Positions 44,401 to 53,329 of a DNA stretch of 64,000 nucleotides are shown here, piece after piece; within the stretch, counting starts at the first letter, position 1; each line of letters begins with the position of its first letter. The translations under genes and the position numbers were made by a program. The notes under the pieces were generated by a model. It searched no databases. It saw only the letters and a list, made by a program, of their open reading frames with translations, and was not told the origin of the DNA. The stretch is from Micromussa lordhowensis (taxonomy: Eukaryota > Cnidaria > Anthozoa > Scleractinia > Lobophylliidae), in NCBI GenBank assembly GCA_964020085.1, contig OZ026606.1, positions 21,737,573 to 21,801,572 on the forward strand, in the 5' to 3' direction.

Positions 44401-46633
44401 ATACTCATAGGATTGTAATTTCTTTTCTTTTTTGTAAATCGACAATCAGCTGGGTGGTCTTCAGTTCGACAAAGAACTGCGCTCATTGGTTGGTTACCTG
44501 ACAGCTGTCACTCAGTGGACGATACGAGACAAGTTTGCAAGGCTGACGCAGATCGCCACCGTTCTCAATTTGGAAAAGGTAACCTCTACAGTGACCCACT
44601 GTGTCGACCGCTTCAACGAAGCTGAGTGACCAATTATATTTTGAACTAGAATTCTCTTCCAGTCAAATACGCTATAGCCACCATAGCGCTTTTCTACCGA
44701 GAGCCAGCGCGGAGCACGAGAGCGGCCGTGAAGCGGGGAAGTCTGTGCACTTCCTTTTAGTCTCAAAAGAAGTCCACAGATCCCCCTTTTTTCTCTTTTC
44801 CCAGGGCCCCCCTTGTGTTCGTGCTTTTTCAAATATCTTCCAGTTTATACGTTTACTTGCGATCTAGACAAAGTCAAGACAAAATAGAGGGTCTGTGGAC
44901 AGATGATTCATTTTGTTTATGTTTAAAAGGTTGGTGAGATCATGGATTACTGGGGTCCTAACTCCGGACCAATGACCTGGAGACTTACTCCGACAGAAGT
45001 CAGACAAGTGTTATCGTTGAGGTATAGCATGATGGACTCAGGGGTGGACCATTTGACTTTTGAGGGGTTTGTGGGTAATTTGGTTCAGGCAGGATTTTTT
45101 TTAGGCGCGAAGTTTTTCTCGGGACGTGTGTATGCATGATATTTTATTCTCCATGTAGCATGCTTTTTTTCGACTCAATGAACGGGCGTGAATTTTTTTC
45201 GGCGTTGCTCGTGTGCACGAATTTTTTTTGGTACAAGTATGTTTGCAAGATATGTTTTTCAAAATCACCAACCACCCCTCAAAAGTCAACTGATGCACCC
45301 ACACCTAACTACTTTTCTTTTCCAACAATAGACCTCTTTAGCTTGGGCAGTTTGTTTCCCATTTCAGACCATGTGATGATACTCTTGAGAATTCTTGCTT
45401 TCAAAATTTTGAGAAGTCATATGCATATGAATGAATAACTTTTAGATGGATAGAAGAACTATTCTCTGGAGAATATCACATTCGAAGGCGAAAGTCCCCT
45501 CACTGACTTTGAACTTTCACGTTAATTTTGGTTCTAAGAATTTGTTCGCAAATCAAGACAGTAACTCCTAGTTGGCAATATTTTCTACATTCTTATCACA
45601 TGACCGCGTCTTTGCGTACGGCAGCTGCGCCCGCAGTTCAAGCGGCAGTGAAAACGGAGATGTCCTGCCGAAACGGCACTATAGCAGTCATTTTCTGCGC
45701 AGCTAACACACATAAAAACAATGCTAATGTTACTTTGGCCTCCGCTTCTAATAGTTTACTTGATGAGGAACGACATATTTTGTATATTTTACATATTTTG
45801 TCCAACATAACAGAACTATTATCCTACCTGGCGACACTCGACGAACTACGAGCGAGTTACCTGACGTTGGCGCCAAATTAGATGCTTGGAGGCTCAAAAT
45901 GTTTCATAATTTTCCCCTTTCTACAATCTGATATGGTTTTTGGAATTACAAATTCCTTTTCGTGAATATTTGATGCCGTTTCCAGTGAGAAAAGTTCCCC
46001 AACTTCAATGCTTTTCTTGTTAACTTACATTGAATTCACAGTAGAGTTTTTCCCGCCTGCTGAATCCTGATTGGTCAATTCAAATTTCAGGCGCGTCAGC
46101 GGGATGTAAGGTTGGCTGTCATTGAGAGTGGAAGGAATAATTTGAACATTGTTGAGAGTGGAAATATTAAGTAGTCTGTGGCAAAGTAGGCTACGAGAAT
46201 TTTCTCTTTTGCTGAGTCCGTTGTACGTGACGCGAAAGAAAACCGCGAGAAAAAACAAACTGGGCGCGCGAACTCCTGGGGACGAGAAGTACGCATCTCG
46301 CCCCAGGATTTCACGCGACCACTTTCCCACGCGGTTCATTTACGGTCAAGCCTGTTCCAGGCTCTCGGTAGTTGGCGACGAGCGAAAAAAAAATGGCGAG
46401 CTAGAGAAACCGCCCTTCCTCGCCTTAGTCTCCCCCTTTTTTCTCTCGCTCGTCCCCAACTACTGAGAGCCTGGGACAGGCTATTTACGGTTTCGCTTGA
46501 CGGACTGAGCGAAAGAGGAACTACTCGTACTGTGGTGGCAAAGAGTATTTTTAAGTATTCGTTCAATGTATTATCTTCCTTTTTTCATAGGGTCGATTTC
46601 AGAAGTGAAGACATCAACCGATTGAAGCTCTAG
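23471..46633 (+). CDS. COG4: Conserved oligomeric Golgi complex subunit 4, 30 coding exons
   Basis: Subunit of lobe A of the COG tethering complex, which captures retrograde vesicles at the Golgi. Exons: 23471-23554, 24407-24489, 25237-25351, 25747-25797, 26282-26332, 26737-26812, 27179-27296, 27503-27578, 27880-27934, 28630-28731, 29670-29707, 29981-30049, 34908-34963, 35979-36075, 36339-36378, 36912-36970, 37056-37115, 37904-37998, 38199-38255, 38778-38846, 39211-39298, 40640-40702, 41249-41302, 41656-41709, 42255-42347, 42832-42915, 43058-43159, 44450-44578, 44930-45021, 46591-46633. They join in frame to 750 residues. Landmarks shared with vertebrate COG4: [71 protein letters not shown] and the end [13 protein letters not shown]. 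All introns are GT-AG. Intron 12 holds a DIRS-type element. The start lies in an exact TISU context. Confidence 0.95.
25367..25525. mobile_element. Foldback MITE 15 bp from a COG4 donor site
   Basis: Nearly the whole 159 bp folds on itself. TGTAGGTCAAAATGAA at the left is inverted at the right, and the arms meet at CATG/CATGAATATTTAGGGTC. The flanks carry a possible 6-bp direct repeat ATAGCT. Its edge is about 15 bp from the donor of COG4 exon 3 (25352). Confidence 0.7.
28831..29606. mobile_element. Long-TIR element carrying a tRNA-like sequence
   Basis: The ends TGTTGTGGTT are inverted, and the arms stay similar for about 100 bp, with GGTTTAATTT and AAACCAGTTT blocks on both sides. It may be flanked by TATG. 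There is no reading frame. A minus-strand tRNA-like sequence lies at 29108-29182. It sits in COG4 intron 10, about 100 bp after exon 10. Confidence 0.75.
29108..29182 (-). other. tRNA-like sequence inside an inverted-repeat element
   Basis: On the minus strand, TGGTCAAGTGGT (box A-like) and GGTTCAAATCC (box B with one change) are correctly spaced. The T stem pairs poorly and no CCA-ready acceptor stem forms, so it is a decayed tRNA or an internal Pol III promoter and not a tRNA gene. Confidence 0.6.
30255..31377 (+). CDS. DIRS ORF1, gag-like (frameshifted near its start)
   Basis: An ATG at 30255 opens a frame beginning [18 protein letters not shown] that stops at 30356. The adjacent frame continues from about 30331 to 31377 for 348 codons, rich in acidic and Lys residues ([20 protein letters not shown]) and with [13 protein letters not shown] single-base indel between 30331 and 30356 would explain this; the next in-frame ATG is near 30406. 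DIRS ORF1 proteins are poorly conserved gag-like products. Function here is assigned by position and composition only. Confidence 0.7.
31380..33497 (+). CDS. DIRS ORF2: reverse transcriptase, RNase H and C-terminal methyltransferase-like region
   Basis: An open frame of about 700 codons. RT motifs include [14 protein letters not shown] and VAYIDDSWL (catalytic YIDD). The RNase H domain follows with [22 protein letters not shown] and LLVDNTTAV. The final part ([34 protein letters not shown]) is the conserved DIRS tail often described as a Dam-like methyltransferase domain. The frame has no ATG near its start and is already open where it overlaps the end of ORF1, so translation by frameshift or reinitiation is likely. 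It overlaps the recombinase frame by 106 bp. No stop codon interrupts the domains. Confidence 0.93.
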   Translation, partial: SDTITKLRTTQVSEYETILPSLLEYFQQRAQTFKAGSLAAYSHIWHELTSDPEILETVTGQFIELDTVPLQGKPFTQPKLSDIQTESVDLEIAKLLKKGVLQPSEHEAGEFISTIFTRPKKDGSHRMILNLKSFNTNVTHYHFKMDNIWSAIRLMKPGCYMASIDLKDAYYTVPICKEHQKFLKFKWKGNLYHFVCFPNGLALCPRKFTKLLKPIFSCLRQQGHISVAYIDDSWLTADNFSLCLRNVIDTATLLDKVGFIVHPEKSVLVPTQKITFLGFVLDSVLMQVSLTPERALKLKNACENLLATASPCIRDVAQVLGLMTSSFPGVMYGPLHHKFLEMDKTQALKINKGNFDKNMSLSPEATADLKWWISALDTTYNLINHGEPQVAMTTDASLIGWGCCMETVTAGGNWTPEETQHDINYLEMFAVFLALKSFSNTISGKHVKLLVDNTTAVTTINQMGTCHSRLNNQLAHQIWLWCIDHRVWLTVTHIPGKQNIEADRESRLSRRETEWALQKPLFNASIKKLGVKPDVDLFASRLNFQLKPYVSYKPDPEAQSINAFHVSWKGYTFYAFPPFSVLQRVLQKISDEEATGLLVVPNWPTQIWWPYLMHMLIDFPVILPRKEDTLYLPAQPQLLHPLHKKLQLLVCHLSGITSRAEEFRLALQRSSCNPGEQAHKSSMTLTTKDGECSVVQGVLIPFQLL
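33392..34318 (+). CDS. DIRS tyrosine recombinase
   Basis: 308 residues starting at ATG 33392. The catalytic set of a tyrosine recombinase is visible: Arg139 ([13 protein letters not shown]), His249-x-x-Arg252 (SAHSTRAAS) and the nucleophile Tyr285 (FRKFYDKPV). It integrates the circular DNA copy of the element without an aspartate integrase. The N-terminal segment ([19 protein letters not shown]) fits the core-binding domain. It is intact and overlaps the end of ORF2. Confidence 0.95.
   Translation: MQSWRAGTQKQYDTYHQRWRVFCRSRGINPISASLENGLEFLHQQYENGLSYSGINTARSALSTVIFLPDGSSFGHHPLVSRFLKGVFESRPSLPRYSNIWDVSVVLDYFKTLPPLEEANLKDITHRTVMLVALLSGQRCQTVHALTISSMRSTSDTISFEITQLLKTSKPGKHQGHLEFKSYPVDRRLCVVTCLKRYVELTEPVRDGHDPFWLSFTKPFKPVSRDTVSRWIKDVMKKAGIDTKVFSAHSTRAASTSAANANNVSINTIMDAAGWSRESTFRKFYDKPVQENVNFGDKLVSAHDCSDK
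34374..34498. repeat. DIRS internal complementary region
   Basis: Fused reverse complements of the two element termini (30121-30163 and 34623-34706). It marks the exact element ends and gives the expected circle junction. Confidence 0.9.
37140..37240. mobile_element. Fragment of a repetitive element in COG4 intron 17
   Basis: CAATTTTTCAAACCTCC and its approximate inverse near GAAAAATCAGGTAGTTTGAG form a weak hairpin. It looks like a decayed MITE. Confidence 0.35.
37667..37860. mobile_element. MITE ending 43 bp before COG4 exon 18
   Basis: Inverted ends CTCAGTTAGTGCGGACGATC and the complement of GATCGTCCTCACTGACTGAG extend about 34 bp, reaching AAAAAGTGGG. The interior contains tandem GATCC/CTGATCC-like units. 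It lies immediately upstream of the exon 18 acceptor region. Confidence 0.65.
38446..38587. mobile_element. Foldback element in COG4 intron 19
   Basis: ATTCCCTCTACGAGACATGC and a following GTAGTTGTTTTCATC block are repeated in inverse order 50 bp later with mismatches. Non-coding. Confidence 0.6.
38625..38741. mobile_element. Foldback MITE with near-perfect hairpin
   Basis: Arms containing TGATCGTCCGGGTGAGGATT and AAGTTCTGAAAAGAACTGTT face each other around a short loop near 38681. The core hairpin 38637-38728 is almost perfect. Confidence 0.75.
39355..39780. mobile_element. Hairpin-headed MITE, diverged
   Basis: A weak inverted pair (GGACCGAGTTTCCCCTTTG and CGAAGGGGGAAAATGAGGAT) forms the head. 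The tail contains GACCAATCACAGTGCGCG, the motif shared with other members of this architecture. It lies in COG4 intron 21. Confidence 0.45.
40455..40592. mobile_element. Foldback MITE ending just before COG4 exon 22
   Basis: ATCAAACACTCGAGACAGTG and CACTGTCTCTCGTGTTTGAT are inverted. The interior ACTCCGCTGCGCGTCG block resembles the one at 43405, so these are related elements. The right edge is about 50 bp from the exon 22 acceptor. Confidence 0.6.
41410..41571. repeat. 52-bp direct repeat, period 110 bp
   Basis: The block ATGGTGACCATTTATAGGAC to CAGTCTGTTC occurs at 41410-41461 and 41520-41571 with one difference. Local duplication in COG4 intron 23. Confidence 0.85.
43448..43572. mobile_element. 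Foldback MITE hairpin
   Basis: AGCAATAGAGCACTTTTCCG and the following TTTATATAGCCTCATCTAAA are inverted at 43528-43572 with few mismatches. A tail to about 43700 carries GACCAATGAGAGCGCG. Same architecture as 1354, 19833 and 52130. Confidence 0.7.
43782..44040 (+). mobile_element. tRNA-Arg-derived SINE
   Basis: The head folds like a tRNA: the anticodon arm is CTCGA-CTCCGAA-TCGAG with anticodon CCG (Arg). Box B is GGTTTGAGCCC, one change from consensus. The body matches the SINE at 5459 (GTTGTGTTCTTGGGCAAGAT, GGGTAACCCTGCGATGGACT, CGCTTCATGC). It lies in COG4 intron 27. Confidence 0.85.
44036..44275. mobile_element. Short TIR element next to the SINE
   Basis: GCTAACCCATGATTAAC at the left and GTTAATCGTGGGTTAGC at the right are inverted with one mismatch, and GGCCGGGTTGTTC lies just outside. 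No reading frame. Confidence 0.5.
45040..45303. mobile_element. TIR element in COG4 intron 29
   Basis: ACCATTTGACTTTTGAGGGG on the left and CCCCTCAAAAGTCAACTGAT on the right are inverted, flanking about 200 bp of T-rich interior with no gene. It begins about 20 bp after the exon 29 donor. Confidence 0.65.
46347..46482. mobile_element. MITE with 9-bp target duplication
   Basis: The ends AGCCTGTTCCAGGCTCTCGG and CTGAGAGCCTGGGACAGGCT are inverted over about 48 bp. A perfect 9-bp direct repeat ATTTACGGT flanks them (46338-46346 and 46483-46491). Nine-base duplications suggest a Mutator-like mobilising enzyme. It lies about 110 bp before the last COG4 exon. Confidence 0.8.
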
Positions 46634-46890
46634 GAAACATTTAAAAAAGAAATACTTTATGAAGTAAATACCACACGTAGAAAACTAAGAAGGGATTTGT
46701 AAATAGTATTAACTGTAGCTTATTGTGTCTCTTAAATTGTGAATAGTTTATGAATACTGGAAAACACAGGCGATGAATCGCTGTAACATGTTTTTGTGTT
46801 AAGCAAATAGCGATTGTTTTCTAGAGGCAATTGGTTGTGGAAAGTTCTGGAACTATGCCGGAGTTTTCTTATCCAATAAAAAATATTGCA
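46634..46890 (+). other. COG4: COG4 3' UTR with poly(A) signal
   Basis: AT-rich sequence after the COG4 stop. A canonical AATAAA lies at 46875-46880, about 245 bp past the stop codon, which fits the 3' end of the transcript. Confidence 0.65.
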
Positions 46891-49800
46891 TGAAAATTAA
46901 AACTCGCAAGCAAGCGAGAAATTTGTCAAAAGTTCAGTTAAGTTCATGCATTTGAACATTTTATGAAATTTGCGCATTATAAATGTTATTGTTATTATGT
47001 TGTTATTGTTATTATGTTGCGTAGCAAGTTTAACGGAAATCACATGCCCTGTGCGTTATCGGAGACGAGACCTCGAGCGACCAAGGTACACGTTCCAGAT
47101 TGTATTTATTACATGGATGCATGCAGTGTTTATACGAGAGACTGCTAAGACAACTGTCTGGTAGGCTAAAAAAAACAATACCACAAGCTTTAAATGTGTC
47201 AGGTAAGCAGGTTAAAAAACTGAAAAAGTGATGGAATTAAATAGCAGTTTAGAATGATAGGCGTGTGTCACTCAGGACTCGGATTTGTTGTTTCAATGTG
47301 GTGACGTTTAGTTGTGTACCGTTTAGAAATGGAAACCGTTCGGTCCCAGGTCTTTTGAAGATTTAAGATATTCACTGGAGAATTTACTCGGCGTTGCTAG
47401 AACCAAACCTGGTTTAAAGACGCAAATGGAGCATACGTTTTTTGCCTTACACATATATATATATCCAATGTGGAGTTTATGGTAAATGCATGGTATACTA
47501 GTTGAAGAAAATTATTTCATTTTGAAGCCAGGGATATCAGTATTTATTTATTTCTTCTTTCTTTACAGAGAGTTTTAAGGGGAACATTTTTCTATTCACC
47601 GTGCACGTACCTTTCATAACATAGCGAGCATTAAAATCCGTAAAAACATAAATGTTTCCGTACTTTCTCGTGTATTCCTGTATAAAACAGAGGAGGTGGC
47701 GCGCGGCAGGGAGACGGTGTATTCTTAGGAGTTTCACCGCGTTTAATAAAGATCATAAAACCGATAAAGTGGTCTTATTACTTTAGTTGCAAAGGTTTTG
47801 TTTTGTGGAATTGAGAACTATTCTATAGCGCGCTGTCCAAAAGCAGTGATCACACTTGAGGAGAAATGTCGATCCTTAGGACCAGAGGTAACTAATCGGT
47901 GATCAAAGGCATTGATGAGTAATCGATGGATAATCAACTGATTAGTCATTGATTATTGGCGACGATGTTTGTGGCCTATCGATCTGACTCATCATAGTTA
48001 CTCTATTAACTATGGACTCATCGATACAATCGATTATTCATCGTGCCATTTATTACTCATCGATTCCCTTTTTATCACCCATCGATTTCTCATTGATTAC
48101 ACATATATTGTTAAGCTGCTTATCTGTTACAGTTTTCTGACATTTTCCTTTGTTATAGCGTATTTTCCTGTTATAAAGCGTGGCTAACACTTGAGATAAT
48201 TAGTACAAGCAAAAACACAAGCACAAGGACAAAGATGTTTATGCTAAAAACATACGCATGCACAGTGCGGGTTACATCGCTGGAGAAACAAGATGACACT
48301 TGGTTGAATTCTTGAGTTATGCTTGTGTTTATTTCGCCTCGGTGGATACGAGCGTTTTCTTGTGCTTTCTCTTTCGCTTACGCTAGTGCTTATCTCACAA
48401 GTGTGAACCAGGCTCCAAAGAAAAGGCCCTTATTATCAACATCTTTTTACGCGGATGTTGCTTATTCTTCTGCAGTGTGCGATAATGAAAACCACCCTAG
48501 ACGAAAACAACAGTATTAACATTCCAATAACTGGAATGAGTCATATTTTCCCTGGACATTTCACGCCACATTGTTGAAATTATGTATGAAAAGCAACAAT
48601 CTCCGGTCATTTTGGATTTGTGTTTGACGAAAATTACGGGAGGGAAATCACACGATTTTCGTAAAGTCATCGTTTTCGTGAAGCTCCATTTCCAGAATGT
48701 TTTAGGTTCACACTAAAACGCAAAGCCGGCGTTTTTCAAATTCAGCGTTTTCGGAAAGCTCCGTTTTCAAAGTAAAGCCACAGAGAGCACACGATCTTGC
48801 TGAGTAGGAAGAGAAAATAAATAAAGAATAGTTTAGCTTTGTCTCCTGCTGTCTTTTCTTACGCGACCTTACAGGGAAAACCGCTACCTACAAGTCCTGT
48901 GGAACACTGTAGCGCTAAACTCGTACCTAGGTCCTTTCAGTCTTACAAACCCCTCCACCGGATCGCAGTTTTTCTTGCGCGTACGAAGTTGCCCGATCTC
49001 AGTGCTGAAACAAAATGTCGCGAGCTAACACCTTAAGCGTTTTAGCGAGATTCCGGGAACTGGGAGCAGGGGAAGGATTTTGGAAAGACTTGTCGTGTCA
49101 AAAAACATGTGTGGGAGCTGGAGGGGAGCACGAGCGCGCACTGGATGACGTGTATGGTACAGGGGTAGCGGTACGATCATGTTGCAAAAAGCGATCTGAG
49201 AAAAAGCTGTGCAAAAGTCGCTAAAATTCTCCGATTGTCGCAAAAGTATTCGAAAACAAATTCGGCCAAGTCGTAGTAAAACCTTTCGACTTCTTTTTGT
49301 GTTTGTTTGGTTTCGTGAAAGCAAGGAAATTTAGAGATACAAGCTAGTATCTGAGAAAAATTGCCGAAAATTCACTACTATTTCCAGCACTCCCAACAAT
49401 GTGGCCCTCCTTTACTACCGGCTTGATGGCAATTTCTTGTTAGTGATATAAACATCAATACTGCCGCAATTCATCCAACGTTGTTTTTCCTTTTCCTTCT
49501 GGGCCCAGAAGTTGTTTTCTTTTTATATTTCAAGGAAGGATGAGCTATTTGTTTACGGTAAATAGACTTCTGAGAACCAGGATTATGAAACTATCTTCGC
49601 ATTTTCATGACTTTCTTCGTAAGACGGCGGTGCAGACTGAGTCGTGTTGTCCAAACTCGATTCCATCCCACGAAATGGCTCGACTTCAGAGCTAGTTTGC
49701 GAATTTCCTATAGCGTTGTTATTGTCAACAGCTTCTTCGTATCATGGAAGTACCATTTTTTTTCAAGATGATTTCGCTAAGAAAGTGGCGAAGCCCCGAA

Positions 49801-50950
49801 AATGAGCAGCGAAGCCGCTAGTTGCCTGGGAGAGAGACAACTGAGATTCCTCGCTCGCGGCTTTGCCGCTTTGTGTGCGCGCGTTTAAATTGCTTAAAAA
49901 ATTGCTTAAACCGCCAGGCTACGCAGGCTAAGACCTTGGCCAATACCCAACCATCTTGACCAAACAAGCTTGGTCAATAACCCACATTTCTATATATCAA
50001 GCCGTTAAGTATGTCAAGCAGTGTCTCAACTAGAGTTCTCTCCATATAGCCAGCAGAAAGGAAACTAACAGCTTAGGAGCTATTTCAAATTTTAATGTTT
50101 AACTGTAAATATTTCGGACACATAAAATTTCTGACTGTTCTATTTTTGGACATGTTTTTTTGTCCGAAATTAAAATCGTCGGATTTTTTTTGCCAATTTA
50201 TAAATGGCTTTTATGTTGAGATTGAACCTTTTTTCGGAATTCTTGTGTGGGCCTTGTTTAGGCCGTCAAAAATTGCAAAGCCGACTGTATTTCAAGTCGT
50301 CTTGCGGGGTATTGGGAAAAGTTTTCAATCAGCAATAACCGCGCCTCGGATGAACCTCACTGGCTACGGTAATGCCACTGCGCAAAGCTGACCAATCTTA
50401 ACAGAGATACAGTTTTTATTCAAAGACTTCGTTTTCAACCATGTGGGATGTGATAAACATTTCAATCCCGCTCGTTGCTAGCGCGCAAGTCTACGACCGG
50501 TCATTGTTCTTCTCCTTTATTCTACCGTAACTTTATTCTTCATTGAAACATTTAACTAATACTTATCAACTAAGATTTAAAGCTGCCAGTATGTCGCGTC
50601 CAAGCGTATCGGAACACTCTGTATTTATAACGGTTGTTTATCATTTATTCGGAGAAACCGGTCGGTCGGCAGTAAATGGGACGCGTCAAATCCGTAATAG
50701 AAATTTCCACAGGAATGCGCTCGTTCCATTACCACAACTTTTTCCCGGAAGGTAGGATCAAAGACGATCCAAGCCAAAAGGTCTGGAACTAGTAAAAATT
50801 AGCAAATGGAACGCACATTTCCCATTCGGAAATTCCGTTTGGACATTTTACCTTTCAAGAAATCCCATTTTCCCGAGAAAATTTCCGTTCGGGGAGACAA
50901 AATCAATCAATTTACACTCCATCCGAAATTTCCGGATTTTTTGGGTAGAT
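46891..50950. other. Gene-poor convergent interval
   Basis: Between the 3' ends of COG4 and TRIP4. I found no reading frame with recognisable domains. It holds a short AT repeat near 47455 and a cluster of ATCGAT/ATTGATTA-type motifs at 47880-48100. The remainder is unassigned. Confidence 0.5.
47880..48100. repeat. Cluster of degenerate ATCGAT/TGATTA motifs
   Basis: Many copies of (C/A)TCATCGAT, AATCGAT and TTGATTA in both orientations within about 220 bp. The arrangement is irregular and near-palindromic, recalling the subterminal arrays of the Tc1-like element but with a different unit. Confidence 0.55.
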
Positions 50951-50960
50951 GGTAAACAAC

Positions 50961-51192
50961 CCACATTCTCGACTCCAGAGGCCGCGCTCCTTTTGGTCAG
51001 CACCAAGAATCGCGACCTCTGGGCTGGTCCAACACGGGAAGTCCGCGATTCACGGATTTTCTGTGACTTGAAATCTGACAAATCTAATACGAAACGAAAA
51101 CTCTGCGCATGCTCAGAAAATCGGGTCGGGCCAGAGGTCGCGATTCTTGGTGCTGACCAAAAGGAGTGCGGCCTCTCGAGACGAGAATGTGG
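50961..51192. mobile_element. Foldback MITE with long arms
   Basis: CCACATTCTCGACTCCAGAG through AGCACCAAGAATCGCGACCT is repeated inverted at about 51125-51192, giving arms near 65 bp around a 100-bp centre. Non-coding. Confidence 0.8.
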
Positions 51193-51549
51193 GGTTTTTA
51201 CCAATTTGATAGTCAGCAAAATGTTTTACATAATTGCGCGCCGACGCAGCACAACACATTTATTACAAAAAAAAAATACAAATATACGGACGTAAAACAC
51301 GTTCTGGCAGAGCTATCTATAAATTGCTGCATACACCTGTTCCATGTTGACAGCTTGTCGAAGCTGTGGTTGCAGCTTGTTATATAAGGGTTTAAATAAT
51401 TTCTTTATTAACGACTGTCATTTCCTAGTTGTACTGTGTTACTAAGAAACACACTACACTGCTTTTTTATCTCTTCGTCTAGAACAATTTAATCAACATT
51501 TAATTCAAAATAAGAATGAATTACAGCGTCACAAAGTTGTAAATGCACT

Positions 51550-52565
51550 GAAGTCAACTCTCGTTATAGCGGACACGTTCGGGGAGATCGTTTAGTGTCC
51601 GTAATAGCGAGAGTCCGTCATCGCTTGGTGTGAGATAAGTAGTTCCTTAAGGCGGGGGTACACATGAAAGCCGTATTTTGGCTGGGTAGTATGTTTTTTA
51701 TGCAAATATCTCGTTGACGTTTCAAGCAATCAAGAATCTCTTTGCTCATTTCACATATCTATGTTTTGGGTTGTTTTGTAAATTTTTTGGTGATTTTTAG
51801 GTATATTTGGAGAGAAATAGTTTTTCTTAAAGGATTAGTAAAATTGATGGAAATAGGAAATTTTGAAGATTTGGTGTTGTTTTAAAATTAGAGTTTGAAA
51901 TTAAAAATTGGTTCATACACTCCAAACAGTTGCCCAACAACCTGGGGTGCCATTGTGCGGTCAGGCAACTGTCTGGTGGTGTTCCATAACCCTTTTTTTT
52001 CCCTTTCAACCTCTCTTTAAACTTACCAAAATTTCACTTAAATTCACGTGTACCCCCGCCTTAACATGCAATAATTAAGCAATAGACCACAAGTTTCTAT
52101 GAGTTATAGGCTGATAAACCACACGGGATGTTGGTAGAACACGAGAAGAATTTGTAAATCACGAGCCGCAGGCGAGTGGTTTACGAATTCTTCGAGTGTT
52201 CTACCAACAGCATTATTCAGAAGACGCGCGATTTTCCCATGGGTTAACCGGCACAATGACCCATAGCTGATTGACCAATCAGAGCGCGCGCATTGATTTG
52301 ATTATGATATAAATAACATGATATTGTGCAGACAAAACAAGAATTCGTGAAAATAAACATTCCAGGAGTCTTTTGAAGTGTATTTTGACAAATGATGAAC
52401 AGCAGACTGTAATTTTACATAATTATTGAGAAGTACGTGGTGAGCCAAAACAATAAAATTGTCATTTTAGCAGGAGTCATTTCCAGTTAAACCTCTATAG
52501 CTTTCGCCAGGGATGTGGATTTTGTCCGTAATAATGCGGTGTCCGCAAAGCGAGAGGTATATGGC
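51550..52565. mobile_element. Possible TIR element containing a hairpin MITE
   Basis: CTCTCGTTATAGCGGACA on the left resembles the complement of TGTCCGCAAAGCGAGAG on the right, suggesting a 1-kb element with short degenerate TIRs. It encloses the hairpin at 52130-52208. Confidence 0.35.
52130..52330. mobile_element. Hairpin-headed MITE
   Basis: GTTGGTAGAACACGAGAAGA and TCTTCGAGTGTTCTACCAAC are inverted (hairpin 52130-52208). The tail includes GACCAATCAGAGCGCGCGC near 52271, shared with the elements at 19833 and 43448. Confidence 0.65.
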
Positions 52566-53007
52566 TGTACTTACTATCGGAGAAGTCATATGATAACACA
52601 TCTCCCTTACTAGGAGTCCTCACACCTATTTTTACGGACTATTCACCACAGATTTTAATCAAAAGCAATTTATTATGACTTTAAGATACACAAGCTTTAT
52701 AACTGACCAATTCGCTACTTAATTATTCCGTTATAGTAATGGCCTCGAAGATAAACATAAATTGGCGTGTTTCCTATGCTACTCCATAAAAAATATGACA
52801 AAATAATATTTTTTCTAAAAAGCAACTGAAAGACTCCCCATAAAAGCTATAAATACCCATTTCCTCAGCTACATCTTAAGCCTATTCGTTTAACCTATAA
52901 AGGTTAAACACACTCATACCATGCCGTTAGGGACAGCGCGTCTCCCAGACACTTAGAATTATTTTCGAACAAAGTAAAGACTGAAAAAGATAATGTAACA
53001 AAGTTAA

Positions 53008-53082
53008 GGTAGGTGGATTCGAACCCGGGTCATCACCCTGACGAGCATGTTCGATAACCACTAGACCACCAGCGCACTGGCT
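53008..53082 (-). other. tRNA-like sequence inside a TIR element
   Basis: On the minus strand, TGGTCTAGTGGTTA (box A-like) and a perfect box B GGTTCGAATCC are spaced as in a tRNA. The acceptor arms do not pair, so it is not a standard tRNA gene. Confidence 0.65.
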
Positions 53083-53137
53083 GCCAAAATCGGTAATTTT
53101 TTAAGTATATCATACCTGACAGCTAACCGTAAACAAC

Positions 53138-53270
53138 CGGAGTGAAGTAAACAGGCTAACCAGAGTGAAGTAAACAGGCTAACCGAAGTGAAGTAAACAG
53201 TCTAACCGGAGTGAAGTAAACAGGCTAACCGGAGTGAAGTAAACAGGCTAATCTGAGTGAGGTAAACAGT
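53138..53270. repeat. 23-bp tandem repeat (GGAGTGAAGTAAACAGGCTA unit)
   Basis: Roughly 5.5 units with a few substitutions, wholly inside the 52923-53329 element. The units are contiguous, with no unique spacers. Confidence 0.9.
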
Positions 53271-53329
53271 ACTTTTGGAGCTAGTTCCCAGTACCTTTGG
53301 AGCTTGGGAGACGCGCTGTCCCTAATGGC

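Larger units (their letters stand above)
52923..53329. mobile_element. TIR element with internal tRNA-like sequence and 23-bp tandem repeat
   Basis: The outer 25 bp are inverted with one mismatch: GTTAGGGACAGCGCGTCTCC on the left, GGAGACGCGCTGTCCCTAAT on the right. Inside lie a minus-strand tRNA-like sequence (53008-53082) and about 5.5 copies of a 23-bp unit (53138-53270). It is 407 bp with no reading frame and no clear target duplication. Confidence 0.8.

Noticed and set aside
44601..44867. 88-codon plus-strand frame after COG4 exon 28
   Set aside because: Intronic, with no domain, and out of frame with the exon. It is a chance frame.
49025..49324. Short opposing reading frames near 49.0-49.3 kb as a possible small gene
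   Set aside because: Overlapping frames on both strands with no splice sites, domains or poly(A) signal to support either.
53138..53270. CRISPR-like array of 23-bp repeats
   Set aside because: The units are contiguous with no unique spacers, and the genome is animal. It is an ordinary tandem repeat in a transposon.
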